A stretch of DNA of 30,970 nt from the NCBI GenBank assembly GCA_003647375.1, contig QMMS01000016.1:1-30970 (forward strand), read 5' to 3'. The translations under genes were made by a program, and so were the position numbers. The DNA is from Deltaproteobacteria bacterium (GTDB lineage Bacteria > Desulfobacterota > Desulfobacteria > Desulfobacterales > B30-G6). The notes beneath the pieces were generated by a model that did no database searches, was not told where the DNA came from, and saw nothing but the letters and a program-made list of their open reading frames with translations. Of the stretch, positions 14,561 through 24,750 are shown piece by piece; the stretch's first letter is position 1; each line of letters begins with the position of its first letter.

Positions 14561-16634
14561 CTTCCTTTACGGCTTTGTGGCTAAGGCGAATTTTGCCATC
14601 CCTTCCGACTTCCAGTACTTTAACCTTGAGCGTATCGCCTTCTTTGACGATATCGGTGACTTTTTTTACACGATAATTTGCCAGTTGGGAAATATGGACA
14701 AGACCGTCCGTTCCCGGCAAAATCTGTACAAAGGCACCGAAATCGGTGATTTTTACCACGGTGCCTTCATAGATGGCACCTACTTCAGCTTCCCTGGTAA
14801 TATCCTTTATCATCGTCAGGGCTGCTTCCAGATCTTCGGAAGAGGCTGCAGCAACCTTAACAACGCCGGAGTCATCGACTTCGACCTTGGTGTTGGTTTC
14901 ACTCTGAATTGCCCGGATTACTTTGCCTCCCGGGCCGATGATTTCCCTGATTTTATCCGGGTTGATTTCAATGGCGAATATTTTGGGTGCAAAGGGAGAG
15001 ATATCTTCTCTGGGTTTGTCCAGAGCGTTCATCATCTCCTCCAGGATGTGCAAACGGCCTTTCCGGGCCTGTTCAAGGGCTTTTTCCATGATATCCTTGG
15101 AGAGTTCCAGAATCTTGATATCCATCTGGAGTGCTGTAATGCCCTCGGCGGTTCCGGCGACTTTAAAATCCATGTCTCCGGTATGGTCCTCGTCCCCGAG
15201 AATGTCGGAAAGAATGATCGTTTGGTCTCCCTCTTTAACGAGACCCATGGCAATGCCGGAAACCGGTGCTTTAATGGGAACACCCCCATCCATCAATGCC
15301 AGGATTCCCGCACAAACCGTACCCATGGAGGAGGAACCGTTCGATTCGAGGACTTCTGAAACGATGCGGATGGTATAGTCGAAAACATCCTTGTCAGGCA
15401 GAACCTTTTCGATGGCTCTGGTGGAAAGACCTCCGTGCCCGATATCCCTTCGGCTTGGACCGCCGACGCGCTTGACTTCCCCAACCGAAAATGGCGGGAA
15501 ATTATAGTGAAGCATGAACGGGCGAAATTCTTCTCCGCTGAGAGTTTCAACGCGTTGTTCGTCCGGACCGGATCCCAGTGTCAGCACGCCCAGAACCTGT
15601 GTTTCTCCTCTGGTGAAAAGCGCGCTTCCATGGGGCCGGGAGAGAAGTCCCACCTCGCAGGAGATGGGCCGGACTTCATCGAACTTGCGGCGGTCAATGC
15701 GGCTGTTTTCCTTGAGAATGATATCTCTGCTGATGGATTTTTTCAGGTCCCCAAAGATTTTTGAAATTTCTTCGGCTCTGGCCGCATAATCATCTCCCAA
15801 TGATTCCATGAGATTCGTTTTCACTTGTCGCATGGCATCATAGCGGGGCATTTTATCCGGTATGGCCAATGCTTCGCGGATGGTCCCGGCAGCAGCTTCA
15901 TGAACGACCGTTACCAGCGCTTCATCTGTCTCGGGTGGCGTAAAGATTCTTTTGGGTTTTCCGCACGTTTCGCGCAGTTTTTCCTGGATTTCGATCAGCG
16001 GCTGAAGCCCCTCGTGTCCAAAAAATATGGCGTCGAGCATCTCTTCTTCACTGACAACATCGCCACCGCCTTCCACCATGACCACACCGGTTTTGGAGCC
16101 GGCAACGATAATATTGATGTCAGCTTCGGCGCATTCGGCGATGGTGGGATTGATCTTGAGTTCTCCCTCAATTCGACCTACGCGGACACATGCGATGGGG
16201 CCTGCAAACGGGATATCTGAAATGGTGAGGGCTGCCGAAGCACCGACCATGGCCATCACATCGGCATCATTCTCCTGGTCCATGGCCAGTACGGTGGCAA
16301 TCACCTGGGTCTCAAAATTATAGTATTTTGGGAAAAGAGGGCGAATGGGACGATCGATCAATCGTGCCGTCAAGGTTTCTTTTTCACTCGGGCGTCCAAT
16401 TTCTCGTCTGAAATAGTTTCCAGGAATCCTCCCGGCAGCATAAATCTTTTCCTGATATTCAACGGATAAAGGGAGAAATCCAACATTGCGCTCATTGTAG
16501 GACGATACAGCAGTTACCAGAACGGTGGAGTCCCCATATTTAACAACAACCGATCCGGACGCCTGTTTGGCAACCTTGCCGGTCTGAATACTGAGGGATT
16601 TTCCGCCCACGTTTGCTTCTAATAAAATTTCCAT
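14553..16634 (-). CDS. pnp: Polyribonucleotide nucleotidyltransferase (PNPase)
   Basis: The 693-aa protein has two RNase PH domains (about 1-220 and 310-545) joined by the helical linker. A KH domain follows ([18 protein letters not shown], about 555-615) and then an S1 domain ([28 protein letters not shown]). The second core has the [14 protein letters not shown] and [16 protein letters not shown] stretches seen in catalytically active enzymes. It degrades RNA 3' to 5' with phosphate and takes part in mRNA turnover. It follows rpsO by about 100 bp, as in many bacteria. Confidence 0.98.
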   Translation of the reverse strand: MEILLEANVGGKSLSIQTGKVAKQASGSVVVKYGDSTVLVTAVSSYNERNVGFLPLSVEYQEKIYAAGRIPGNYFRREIGRPSEKETLTARLIDRPIRPLFPKYYNFETQVIATVLAMDQENDADVMAMVGASAALTISDIPFAGPIACVRVGRIEGELKINPTIAECAEADINIIVAGSKTGVVMVEGGGDVVSEEEMLDAIFFGHEGLQPLIEIQEKLRETCGKPKRIFTPPETDEALVTVVHEAAAGTIREALAIPDKMPRYDAMRQVKTNLMESLGDDYAARAEEISKIFGDLKKSISRDIILKENSRIDRRKFDEVRPISCEVGLLSRPHGSALFTRGETQVLGVLTLGSGPDEQRVETLSGEEFRPFMLHYNFPPFSVGEVKRVGGPSRRDIGHGGLSTRAIEKVLPDKDVFDYTIRIVSEVLESNGSSSMGTVCAGILALMDGGVPIKAPVSGIAMGLVKEGDQTIILSDILGDEDHTGDMDFKVAGTAEGITALQMDIKILELSKDIMEKALEQARKGRLHILEEMMNALDKPREDISPFAPKIFAIEINPDKIREIIGPGGKVIRAIQSETNTKVEVDDSGVVKVAAASSEDLEAALTMIKDITREAEVGAIYEGTVVKITDFGAFVQILPGTDGLVHISQLANYRVKKVTDIVKEGDTLKVKVLEVGRDGKIRLSHKAVKEDE

Positions 16635-16735
16635 ATAGTGTTCCTAACTCAGCTGCAAGGGCATGCTATTGTGATGTAACAACGATCATCAATAGGTCTG
16701 AGGCCCTAAACTGAAGATTTGTTTTGTGTTTGATC

Positions 16736-17005
16736 TTACCGTCGAAGCCCCAGAGCTTCAATGATGGATCGGTATCGTTTAACATCGTTATTTTTCACAT
16801 AATTTAAAAGTCTTCGTCGCCGACCGACCATTTTCAGCAACCCTCTCCTGGAATGATGGTCCTTTTTATGTATCTTGAGATGTTCGGTCAGGTAGCTGAT
16901 GCGGTGGGTCAGAAGGCCTACCTGAACTTCCGGAGATCCGGTATCACTGTCATGGGTCTTATACTGCTCGATCAGTTCTTTTTTATCTTCTGTTGTAAAC
17001 ACCAC
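16736..17005 (-). CDS. rpsO: 30S ribosomal protein S15
   Basis: The 89-aa protein is full length for uS15, with the rRNA-binding core [24 protein letters not shown] and [22 protein letters not shown]15 binds the 16S rRNA central domain early in 30S assembly and often represses its own mRNA. The start is GTG at 17005 (a second GTG follows directly), with GGAGG ten bases upstream. The roughly 90-bp gap after truB and the 100-bp gap before pnp leave room for leader elements, though I see none clearly. Confidence 0.97.
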   Translation of the reverse strand: MVFTTEDKKELIEQYKTHDSDTGSPEVQVGLLTHRISYLTEHLKIHKKDHHSRRGLLKMVGRRRRLLNYVKNNDVKRYRSIIEALGLRR

Positions 17006-17097
17006 TTTCTTTAAGCCTCCTATTTTAAAAATTGTTTGTTATGGAGAAATAGCATTAATTATGAATACACGAAATAGAGAAAGTTAAAAATAACATT

Positions 17098-18006
17098 TTA
17101 ATTGAATACACAGCAGTAATGGTATTCGCCAAGTGTTTCATTTTGTTCTATCACAGCGAGAAGCTCTCTGTTTGCATCGATAATTTTGATGAAATTACCC
17201 TTGTCTGCCGATTTTCCCAGGATAACATCTTTTTGCGTCAATGGAACACCGTTGACGATTTTACTTTTCAATTCTTTGTCAGCCGTTCGTCCCGGCATGG
17301 TCTCGAGCGCTTCCGTCATACCCACGGCATACCGGGAAAACGTTTCAGCAGCCGCACGCTCCTCAAATACTTCCAGTGTCATTGCATCGGCAATGGCAAA
17401 TCCGGAACTTTGGGTGCGCCTCAATGTTTTTAAATGTCCACCGCAGCCCAGTGCGTTTCCGATGTCGGCTCCGAGCGTTCGAACATACGTTCCGGCAGAG
17501 CAGGTCACCTCAAACCGGATATACGGCAGCTGAATATCGGTTATATGTAAGGCTTGTACCACAATTTGTCGAGCCGGTTTTTGAATCGGTTTCCCGCGCC
17601 GCGCATGTTTGTATAGGGGAATCCCCTTGTGTTTCAGTGCAGAATAAACGGGCGGCATCTGCTGGAGAGGCCCTGTAAAAGACCTAAAAACAGCTTGAAT
17701 TTCAGATTCTGAACAATCCGGAACCCGATCCTCCGATATTATATGGCCGGTAGCATCCTGCGTGTCGGTTTCTATGCCTAGATGCAGCAGCGCTTCATAT
17801 TTTTTGTCACCTCCCAGAAAAAACCTGGCCAGCCGAGTGGCACGGTTAACACAGCATATCATCACGCCGGTTGCAAAGGGATCGAGCGTACCCGCATGGC
17901 CGACCTTTTTGGCATCGAGAGTCCTTTTTACATGCGAAACAACGCGTGCAGAGGACATGTTTTCCGGCTTGTCGATAACGACAAACCCGTGGTGATCTAA
18001 AGACAT
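17098..18006 (-). CDS. truB: tRNA pseudouridine(55) synthase
   Basis: The 302-aa protein has GFVVIDKPENMSSARVV followed by VGHAGTLDPFATGVM, with catalytic Asp42. It also has YEALLHLGIETDTQDATG, and SCSAGTYVRTL-type sequence (here VTCSAGTYVRTLGADIG). It makes pseudouridine at U55 in the T loop of tRNAs. It starts 5 bp after nrnA, consistent with co-transcription in the rimP cluster. Confidence 0.97.
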   Translation of the reverse strand: MSLDHHGFVVIDKPENMSSARVVSHVKRTLDAKKVGHAGTLDPFATGVMICCVNRATRLARFFLGGDKKYEALLHLGIETDTQDATGHIISEDRVPDCSESEIQAVFRSFTGPLQQMPPVYSALKHKGIPLYKHARRGKPIQKPARQIVVQALHITDIQLPYIRFEVTCSAGTYVRTLGADIGNALGCGGHLKTLRRTQSSGFAIADAMTLEVFEERAAAETFSRYAVGMTEALETMPGRTADKELKSKIVNGVPLTQKDVILGKSADKGNFIKIIDANRELLAVIEQNETLGEYHYCCVFN

Positions 18007-18011
18007 CTATT

Positions 18012-18983
18012 TCAATTGATTTCAGGAATTGCCTTGATGGTTTCCTTTATTTTCTTAATTGTCGACTCGATACTGAATCCCGCTGCGCTTGGATGTCCCC
18101 CCCCGCCGAACGTAGCTGCAATGGCGGCAACATCGATTGATCCATCCGAACGGAGACTCACATGATATTTTTTATCTGTCGTGGAATGTTTTCTGCCGTT
18201 GGTCTGTTCCTGTATCATCGCGGTCATCTTGACGTCTTCTATCCTGCGGGCATAATGGATTAGCCCGTCTGCATCTTCAGGTTGCGTGCCGGTTTCCCTT
18301 AGCATTTTCTGGGTAAGGGTCATCAGGGAAAGCCTGCCGTTGTTCGATATTTCGATCGATTCGAGGGCCTGGTTTAACAGCTTGATGCGACCCAGAGAAT
18401 AGGGTCCATACAGATGCCGTGCAATATTAATCGGTTTAACGCCCAGTTGAACCATTTCATTGCATATCTCAAAGGCTGAAGCGTTCGTATTCGAGAAACG
18501 AAAGGACCCGGTGTCAGTAACGATTCCGGTATAGATGGATGTTGCCATGGCAAGACTGATGGGTATGGCCATCTCTTTCAGCAGACGGAAAACCAGTTCG
18601 ACCGTGGCACATGCCTTGTCATCGATGAGGCGACGTTCACCAAACTGCGTGTTGGTAGCGTGATGATCGATGTTGATAACCATGGGAATCTGCGTGACGA
18701 TGTCGGTGGCGCGGCCGATACGATCCAGGTTACTACAGTCAAGGATGATAGCTGTTTCATATGGGTGAACCCGACTGATCTGATTTTGAATGCGGCCCAC
18801 CTCGGGCAGGAACCGGTAATCAGCCGGGATGTCGCTTTCATTGTATAAGGTCGCCTTAATATTCAATGCGTCCATCGCCAGGCCCATTGCCAATAGAGAT
18901 CCCAGGGCATCTCCATCCGGATTGATGTGAGAGGCGATCAGAACGCTGCGACTATTCTTCAGTTGTTGAATGATCTGTTTCAT
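18012..18983 (-). CDS. nrnA: DHH/DHHA1 phosphoesterase (NrnA-like)
   Basis: The 323-aa protein has SHINPDGDALGSLLA (metal site), the DHH motif at residues 106-108 (INIDHHATN) and the C-terminal DHHA1 signature FGGGGHPSAAGF. This is the NrnA layout: oligoribonuclease (nanoRNase) and pAp phosphatase, cytoplasmic and manganese-dependent. The usual rbfA-nrnA-truB order supports the name. The ATG at 18983 lies inside the end of rbfA (32-bp overlap), indicating translational coupling. Confidence 0.93.
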   Translation of the reverse strand: MKQIIQQLKNSRSVLIASHINPDGDALGSLLAMGLAMDALNIKATLYNESDIPADYRFLPEVGRIQNQISRVHPYETAIILDCSNLDRIGRATDIVTQIPMVINIDHHATNTQFGERRLIDDKACATVELVFRLLKEMAIPISLAMATSIYTGIVTDTGSFRFSNTNASAFEICNEMVQLGVKPINIARHLYGPYSLGRIKLLNQALESIEISNNGRLSLMTLTQKMLRETGTQPEDADGLIHYARRIEDVKMTAMIQEQTNGRKHSTTDKKYHVSLRSDGSIDVAAIAATFGGGGHPSAAGFSIESTIKKIKETIKAIPEIN

Positions 18984-19335
18984 TTTCAGGTGTAACCGAT
19001 TTCAGTAGTTTCTCTATCTTCATGCCGTAATCAAACGACGTGTCATAGATAAATTTGAGTTCCGGCATATACCGAAGCCCGAGTTTGCCGGCAAGATGCC
19101 GCTTGACATAACCTTTTGCACTTTTAAAGCCTTCAGCTGTGACGTCGCTTTCCTTTTCCCCCAGATAAGTGGAATAATAAACATAGGCGGTTTTCAGATC
19201 CGATCCCATTTTAACGCCTGTGATCGTTGCGTTTTCAAGCCGGGGGTCGCTGACGCCCTTACGGAGAAGGTCCGAGAGGACCTTTTGTATCGTGCCGCTG
19301 ACCCGTTCTGAACGTGAAAATGGTTTCATATTCAT
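18952..19335 (-). CDS. rbfA: Ribosome-binding factor A
   Basis: The 127-aa protein has the single KH-like RbfA fold: RSERVSGTIQKVLSDLL, DPRLENATITGVKM, DLKTAYVYYS and the C-terminal LRYMPELKFIYDTSFDYG. RbfA aids late 30S maturation near the 16S 5' end and cold adaptation. Its ATG overlaps the stop of the ylxP remnant, and its end overlaps nrnA by 32 bp. ATG 19329 is an alternative start. Confidence 0.96.
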   Translation of the reverse strand: MNMKPFSRSERVSGTIQKVLSDLLRKGVSDPRLENATITGVKMGSDLKTAYVYYSTYLGEKESDVTAEGFKSAKGYVKRHLAGKLGLRYMPELKFIYDTSFDYGMKIEKLLKSVTPENETDHSTTEE

Positions 19336-19409
19336 AGGTGGCTAATCTCCAGTTCACTGTCGACGATTTCCGCCAATCCTGCCTCATCAAGCATATCGAA
19401 TAAACCGTT
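19332..19409 (-). pseudogene. ylxP (DUF503) 3' remnant
   Basis: The minus strand between infB and rbfA encodes about 24 residues, NGLFDMLDEAGLAEIVDSEL then EISHL and a stop. The stop overlaps the rbfA ATG in the ATGA manner. The sequence fits the C-terminus of DUF503/YlxP proteins, which normally lie between infB and rbfA and end in a LAEVVDSEIEI-like strand. A TAA stands right before it, and the rest of the space to infB is a TTTTAGGTGTTA repeat. The 5' three quarters are therefore missing. Confidence 0.65.
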
Positions 19410-19490
19410 TTAAGTTTTAGGTGTTAGGTATTAAGAGTCAATACGGCTTCGGTCTATACTTAAAACCTAAAACGTAACACCTAAAACCAT
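19410..19490. repeat. Inverted TTTTAGGTGTTA repeat replacing ylxP 5' part
   Basis: GTTTTAGGTGTTA (19414-19426) and TAACACCTAAAAC (19475-19487) are 13-bp perfect inverted arms. Between them are further degenerate TTAGG and CCTAAAAC units and a central CGGCTTCGG. No coding sequence is seen. It directly follows the infB stop. Confidence 0.65.
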
Positions 19491-19494
19491 TCTT

Positions 19495-22107
19495 CTAATC
19501 CAACTCCGGCTTGATTTCTTCCGTATAATAGCACTCCAGGTTGTCGCCGATCTTGATGTCGTTAAAATTTTCGATGCCGATACCGCACTCATAACCGTTC
19601 TGGACTTCTTTGACATCATCCTTGAACCTTCTGAGGGAAGAAAGTTTCCCTTCATAGATGACGACGCCGTCCCGCAGCAACCGAACCAGCTTACCTCTTT
19701 GAAAGTTACCTTCGGTGACATAACTGCCGGCAATAGTACCGATTTTGGGAATATGGAAAACATCACGGATTTCGGCCCAGCCCTGCGTCCTGTCTTCAAA
19801 TGTCGAAGACATCAATCCCAGCATGGCGTCCCGGATCTCTTTGATTACATCATAAATGACATTGTGGTAGCGAATGTCGACCTGCTCTTCATTGGCCATT
19901 TCCTGAACTTTTGGACTGGATCGTACATTGAAGCCGACGATAATGGCATTGGATACGGCTGCCAGAGAGATGTCTGATTCAGTGATGGTACCGGTGGCGC
20001 CATGAACGATGTTTATATTGACTTCATCATTGCTGAGACTGGAGAGAGAATCCTTGAGCGCTTCGATGGATCCGTGAACATCTCCCTTAAGAATCAGGTT
20101 GAGATCTTTTACCTCGCCGGTTTTCATTTTTTCGAACAGGCCGTCCAGACTCAGGCGGCTGGTCTTGGCCAAATCCACCGAGCGTTGTTTCCGGACCCGG
20201 TGTTGGCTGATCTGCCGGGCATCTTTTTCATCGGTTACCGAAACAAGCTCGTCGCCGGCTGAGGGCACGCCTGACAGGCCGATGACTTCGATGGGCAGAG
20301 ATGGTCCGGCCGAAGAGACCTGCTGTCCCAGATCATTCAAGAGAGCACGGAGTTTTCCATAGTGTATGCCGCAGACAACGGAGTCTCCGGCGCGAAGCGT
20401 TCCTTCCTGGATCAGAACAGTGGCAACCGGCCCTCGGCCGGCATCGAGTTTGGCCTCCACAACATGACCTCTGGCCAGTTTGTTTGCATTGGCTTTCAAC
20501 TCCAGCATCTCCGTTTGCAGGATGATCATTTCGAGCAGATCATCAATACCTGTATTTTCCTTTGCGGAAACTTTCACGAAAATGGTGTCACCACCCCATT
20601 CTTCAGTTACCAGTCCGTTTTCAGACAGCTCCCGCAGAACACGTTCCGGATCTGCATTGTCTTTGTCGATCTTGTTGACAGCCACGATGATGGGTACGCC
20701 TGCAGCCTTCGAGTGATTGATGGCTTCGATGGTTTGCGGCATGACACCATCGTCGGCAGCAACCACGAGAACAACAATATCCGTGATTTTTGCACCACGT
20801 GACCGCATTGCTGAAAAAGCTTCATGCCCGGGTGTGTCGAGGAATACGACCTGGCCTTTTGGCGTGGTGACATTATACGCACCAATATGCTGTGTAATGC
20901 CGCCGGCCTCGAGCTCGGTTATTCTTGTTTTCCGAATGACGTCCAGCAGCGAGGTTTTTCCATGGTCCACATGTCCCATGATGGTTACGACAGGAGGTCT
21001 CTCGGTAAGGTTTTTTGGGTCATCCTCAACGGCTTTAAGTAAATTGTCTTCTTCAAAGGATGCTTTTTCCAATTCATATCCAAACTCCGTGGAAACAAGA
21101 ACGGCCGTATCGAAGTCGATGGTTTGATTGACCGTTGCCATGACACCCAGGCTCATCAGCTTGGCGATCATTTCGTTGGCCTTGATTCCCATCCGTTTGG
21201 CCAGTTCCGCCAAAATAATGGTATCATCTATTTTGATCCGACGTTTGATGGCTTTTGGTGTGGTAATCTGCGGCTTCAACCCTTTGTCCATTTTGGACTT
21301 AGGACCTTTTTTACCCCTGCGGAGGCGTTTGGATCTGCCTGAATAGAGATCCTTACCCTCGATGACCTCTTTTTTCCGGAAGGATATTTTCTTTTTAAAG
21401 AACTTCCTATCCGGCTCCACGGGCTCTGTTTTCTTGTGTCCTTTCTTTTTCTTGCCTTTTAAGGACGGTTCTTGAGCGGGTGGAGCAGGTTTAGCGGCAA
21501 CGGCTTTGCGAACCGGCCGTTTCGGCTTGGCTGGTGTTTTTTTGATCTCTGCCGGGTCTGTTTCTTTGGGTGGTGGTGCCGGCTTGATAATTTTTGCCGG
21601 TGTATCTTTCTTTTTCTTTTTGGCCGGCTTGCCGGACTCGGGCTTTTTTGTCTCAGGCGCCTCTTTCTCTACGGATTCCGCAACAGCCTCATCTGGTATA
21701 ACAGTGTCCTCCGGCACTTCAGCAGCTGTTTCCTGCGGTATCTCTTCCTTTAGAACCGGTTTTGTCGCTTCTTCGATCTTCGGCTCTTTGTCTGTCGTTT
21801 CTTCGGCGGCTATAGTCGGTGCTTCTTCCACAACCATTTCCGGCTGAGAGAGGTCCTCGATTATTTTGGGCTTTTTGACGGTTTTGACCCGGCGCCTGCG
21901 TATGACGGTCGGCTTGATTCGTTTCTCTTCCAGCTTCGCCGCCTTCTTTTTACCACTGAGTTTTGCCTTGACATCCGGAAGATCGGATTCGTCAATGGAA
22001 CTCATATGGCTTTTTACAGGGTATTCAATCTCATGAAGCCTGTCGACCAGCTCGGTGTTGGTCATGTTTAATTCCCGGGCAAGTTCATATATTCTGATCT
22101 TTCCCAT
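19495..22107 (-). CDS. infB: Translation initiation factor IF-2
   Basis: The 870-aa protein has the N-terminal IF2_N helix ([21 protein letters not shown]) and then a long charged, Pro/Lys-rich linker (about 55-280). A second IF2_N-like part (about 290-340) leads into the GTPase domain with G1 GHVDHGKT (378-385), G3 [12 protein letters not shown]4 NKID and the C-terminal beta-barrel domains. IF-2 brings fMet-tRNA to the 30S subunit and drives subunit joining. It follows nusA by 36 bp. Immediately downstream the usual ylxP is reduced to a remnant. Confidence 0.98.
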   Translation of the reverse strand: MGKIRIYELARELNMTNTELVDRLHEIEYPVKSHMSSIDESDLPDVKAKLSGKKKAAKLEEKRIKPTVIRRRRVKTVKKPKIIEDLSQPEMVVEEAPTIAAEETTDKEPKIEEATKPVLKEEIPQETAAEVPEDTVIPDEAVAESVEKEAPETKKPESGKPAKKKKKDTPAKIIKPAPPPKETDPAEIKKTPAKPKRPVRKAVAAKPAPPAQEPSLKGKKKKGHKKTEPVEPDRKFFKKKISFRKKEVIEGKDLYSGRSKRLRRGKKGPKSKMDKGLKPQITTPKAIKRRIKIDDTIILAELAKRMGIKANEMIAKLMSLGVMATVNQTIDFDTAVLVSTEFGYELEKASFEEDNLLKAVEDDPKNLTERPPVVTIMGHVDHGKTSLLDVIRKTRITELEAGGITQHIGAYNVTTPKGQVVFLDTPGHEAFSAMRSRGAKITDIVVLVVAADDGVMPQTIEAINHSKAAGVPIIVAVNKIDKDNADPERVLRELSENGLVTEEWGGDTIFVKVSAKENTGIDDLLEMIILQTEMLELKANANKLARGHVVEAKLDAGRGPVATVLIQEGTLRAGDSVVCGIHYGKLRALLNDLGQQVSSAGPSLPIEVIGLSGVPSAGDELVSVTDEKDARQISQHRVRKQRSVDLAKTSRLSLDGLFEKMKTGEVKDLNLILKGDVHGSIEALKDSLSSLSNDEVNINIVHGATGTITESDISLAAVSNAIIVGFNVRSSPKVQEMANEEQVDIRYHNVIYDVIKEIRDAMLGLMSSTFEDRTQGWAEIRDVFHIPKIGTIAGSYVTEGNFQRGKLVRLLRDGVVIYEGKLSSLRRFKDDVKEVQNGYECGIGIENFNDIKIGDNLECYYTEEIKPELD

Positions 22108-22143
22108 CCATCCCCCTTAACCTTCATATGGTAAAAAATACGC

Positions 22144-23538
22144 TTAATTTTCTTGAATGTTTTCCGTTTCCGCGTTTTCGTCTTTTTCTGTGCCGGTCAA
22201 CGAACCTTCATCAGAAACAGATTCCGGGCTTTGGGACACATCCTCTGCCGTTGTTTCCGCATCCAAACGTTCCTGTTCTTCCATGGCGGCGGCTTGTTTT
22301 GCTTCAGTTAGATAGTTTTGTGCGTTTTCGATCAAGGCTGCTGCTTTTTCTTCTCCGATGCCCCGTATTTGCGTGAGATCGTCAACGGAGACCTTGATGA
22401 GCTCTTCGGCTGAATAGAGTCCTTTTTCAAATAGTGAGTCCGCCATACTGATGCCTACACCAGGTAGTGCAACCAGAGAGTCGTATCCTTTTTTCATGGC
22501 TTCGCTGTACTTGGATTCACTGTTGACATCCAGATGCCAGCCGGTCAGCTTGGATGCAAGTCTTACATTTTGGCCGCGCTTTCCAATGGCCACGGAGAGA
22601 AAATCATCTGGAACGATTACTTCCATGGACCCGTTCTCTTCATCGATAATCACTCTGGATATCTCAGCAGGAGCTAACGCGTTGCACACGAACTTGGCGT
22701 CATCCACATGCCAGGGAATAATATCTATTTTTTCTCCGCGAAGCTCCTGGACGACATTCTGGACACGAGACCCTTTCATTCCGACGCATGCGCCCACAGG
22801 ATCGATATCCGAGTCATTGGATGAAACTGCAAATTTAGCTCGGACACCAGGCTCGCGTGCGGCCCCCTTGATCTCAACGATGCCCTCGCTGATTTCAGGC
22901 ACTTCCGTCTTGAACAGATGAACCAGAAAATCCGGGTGTGTTCTGGACAAGAGGATTTGCGGGCCCCGCGATTCATGCAGAACATCCAATATCAGCGCAC
23001 GAATCCGATCACCGCGGCGATAGGACTCTCTGGGAACCTGTTCTCGGTTCGGTAGAACGCCTTCAGTATGGCCAAGGTTGACGATGATGTCGCCCCGATC
23101 GACCCGTTGAACAATGCCGTTGACGATGTCTCCTTTGCGATCGATGAAGTTGGAATAGACCACATCTCTTTCGGCATCCTTCATTTTTTGAATGATAACC
23201 TGCTTTGCCGACTGGGCTGCAATTCGGCCAAATGTCGTAGCATCCATCTTGGTGCCGAGACTGTCCCCGACTTGGCAATCGGGATCCAACTCACGGCCTT
23301 CTTCAAGACTGATTTGGATTTCCGGCTCGGTCAACGTTTCGACAACCTCTTTGAACTGGAACACTTCTATCTCGCCTGTTTCTTCATAGTACTGGGCTTC
23401 TATGTCGACCTTGTTCCCGAACTTTTTCTTGGCAGCCGACCTCAGGGCTTCTTCCAATGCCTTAATTAACACCTCGACGTTGATGCCTTTTTCCCTGCTG
23501 ATTTGTTCGACAACTCGTTTGATATCTGCAATAAACAT
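22144..23538 (-). CDS. nusA: Transcription termination/antitermination factor NusA
   Basis: The 464-aa protein has the N-terminal RNA-polymerase-binding domain (1-125), an S1 domain (GDIVNGIVQRVDRGDIIVNLG) and two KH domains (CVGMKGSRVQNVVQELRGEKIDI and IGKRGQNVRLASKLTGW). A C-terminal helix-hairpin-helix repeat (LPGVGISMADSLFEKG, LTQIRGIGEEKAAALIE) precedes an acidic tail. NusA modulates pausing, termination and rRNA antitermination. Its ATG shares one base with the rimP stop (TGATG). Confidence 0.98.
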   Translation of the reverse strand: MFIADIKRVVEQISREKGINVEVLIKALEEALRSAAKKKFGNKVDIEAQYYEETGEIEVFQFKEVVETLTEPEIQISLEEGRELDPDCQVGDSLGTKMDATTFGRIAAQSAKQVIIQKMKDAERDVVYSNFIDRKGDIVNGIVQRVDRGDIIVNLGHTEGVLPNREQVPRESYRRGDRIRALILDVLHESRGPQILLSRTHPDFLVHLFKTEVPEISEGIVEIKGAAREPGVRAKFAVSSNDSDIDPVGACVGMKGSRVQNVVQELRGEKIDIIPWHVDDAKFVCNALAPAEISRVIIDEENGSMEVIVPDDFLSVAIGKRGQNVRLASKLTGWHLDVNSESKYSEAMKKGYDSLVALPGVGISMADSLFEKGLYSAEELIKVSVDDLTQIRGIGEEKAAALIENAQNYLTEAKQAAAMEEQERLDAETTAEDVSQSPESVSDEGSLTGTEKDENAETENIQEN

Positions 23539-24074
23539 CAGTTTTCTCCAGAATAGTTGATAAGCCGCGCTTTGGTTATGTCCTCAAAGGGGATAGCCAC
23601 AGATTTATTTACAACCGTCAGCATCACGACCCCATCCTTAATATCTGTTAACATGCCTTTAAATTTTTTTTGTCCATCAATCGAACGGGAAGATTGTATC
23701 CGGACTAATTGGCCCTTAAACCGGTTGAAATCATCCTGTTTGGCAAGGGGTCGATTCGATCCCGGTGACGAAACTTCCAGACGATAGCGATGGTCACTTT
23801 CGATATATATGTCCAGCAAATCACCCACCTGACGACTGATAGCAGCGCAGTCGTCAATGCTGATGCCGTCGGGTTTGTCAATATATAGGCGAAGCACTTT
23901 CCCGCCGGGTTCCATCTGATATTCTGTATGGACCAATTCAAGCCCTTCCGCATCGCAAACCGGCTCTGCCAATCGCTTTACACCGGCAAGAAACTTCTTG
24001 TCGGACAAAACGGCAGCAGCCTGCTGTAGCGGATTCTTCTTTTTAATACGACTTTTTATTTTTTTTTGTTTCAT
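23538..24074 (-). CDS. rimP: Ribosome maturation factor RimP
   Basis: The 178-aa protein has the two RimP domains: LAEPVCDAEGLELVHTEYQ and LRLYIDKPDGISIDDCAAISRQVGDLLD, then YRLEVSSPGSNRPL and the C-terminal SH3-like IPFEDITKARL. RimP is needed for 30S maturation. It has a Lys-rich extension of about 25 residues before the conserved part. A TTG start at 24083 is possible, but ATG 24074 is preferred; no clear Shine-Dalgarno. It is the first gene of the rimP-nusA-infB cluster. Confidence 0.94.
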   Translation of the reverse strand: MKQKKIKSRIKKKNPLQQAAAVLSDKKFLAGVKRLAEPVCDAEGLELVHTEYQMEPGGKVLRLYIDKPDGISIDDCAAISRQVGDLLDIYIESDHRYRLEVSSPGSNRPLAKQDDFNRFKGQLVRIQSSRSIDGQKKFKGMLTDIKDGVVMLTVVNKSVAIPFEDITKARLINYSGEN

Positions 24075-24096
24075 GTTCTGCAACGTTTATCATCCA

Positions 24097-24121
24097 ATAA
24101 AAAACGGGCAAAAGCCCGTTT
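24097..24121 (-). terminator. Rho-independent terminator after tRNA-Gly
   Basis: On the minus strand AAACGGGC and GCCCGTTT pair around TTTT, and the run continues TTTATT. It lies between the tRNA gene and rimP and so ends the tRNA transcript, separating it from the rimP operon. Confidence 0.75.
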
Positions 24122-24262
24122 CTCCTCATCTATGAAAGTTCTTTCGGTCGATAAAATCTTGTCAGTTCATAGCCATAACCATTCGAAAAAAATTACACAA
24201 CGTTCATAGATAAAAGAGCTTTTCCTGATGGTGCATACCGCTCTGGAAAAACCGGGTATTCT

Positions 24263-24338
24263 TGGAGCGGGCAACGAGATTCGAACTCGCGACACCAAGC
24301 TTGGGAAGCTTGTACTCTACCAACTGAGCTATGCCCGC
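24263..24338 (-). tRNA. tRNA-Gly (anticodon CCC)
   Basis: The 76-nt gene folds as a standard cloverleaf: acceptor GCGGGCA/TGCCCGC, D stem GCTC/GAGT, anticodon stem CAAGC/GCTTG with loop TTCCCAA, T stem GCGAG/CTCGT with TTCGAAT, discriminator T and encoded CCA. Anticodon CCC reads GGG glycine codons. Confidence 0.96.
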
Positions 24339-24403
24339 TATCCAAAAAAGAATAATTAAGACAAAAAGTGTAACCTGTCAATGATTTTTCTTAATAATGG
24401 GAA

Positions 24404-24742
24404 CTATTTAATAAGCTCCCTGATCTGTTCAAGTTCGTGGCGAAGTTCACTGACGGATAATGTCTGCGGAAGCTCTTCTGCGAAATCCTGTTTGTTTCTT
24501 AAATGTTGCCGGGCACCTGATATGGTAAATCCCTTCTCATAGAGGAGATGTTTAATCTTAAAAATAAATGCAACGTCCTTTTTGCGGTATAGACGTTGAC
24601 CAGAAGACGTTCGCTTGGGCTTGATTCTCTTGAACTCCGTTTCCCAGAAGCGGAGGACATGTGTCGGTAGCCCGAGAAGCCCGGAGACTTCTCCTATTTT
24701 AAAGTAGAGTTTGTCAGGGATTGAAACCTCTGTCTGTTTCAT
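24404..24742 (-). CDS. MerR-family DNA-binding protein
   Basis: The 112-aa protein has an N-terminal winged helix of MerR type: YFKIGEVSGLLGLPTHVLRFWETEF followed by SSGQRLYRKKDVAFIFKIKHLL. A short C-terminal helix follows that could be a coiled coil. It has no metal-binding or ligand domain. It starts 8 bp after pheT and is likely co-transcribed. Small MerR-like proteins follow pheT in many deltaproteobacteria; the target is unknown. Confidence 0.92.
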   Translation of the reverse strand: MKQTEVSIPDKLYFKIGEVSGLLGLPTHVLRFWETEFKRIKPKRTSSGQRLYRKKDVAFIFKIKHLLYEKGFTISGARQHLRNKQDFAEELPQTLSVSELRHELEQIRELIK

Positions 24743-24750
24743 GGGGGTCC

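Noticed and set aside
14577..15359. 260-aa plus-strand frame inside pnp
   Set aside because: Antisense shadow of a complete pnp with all domains; no independent support.
24193..24381. 62-aa minus-strand frame across the tRNA-Gly gene
   Set aside because: It is a translation of the tRNA itself (SVGRVQASQAWCREFESRCPL), a well-known false gene; the cloverleaf explains the sequence.
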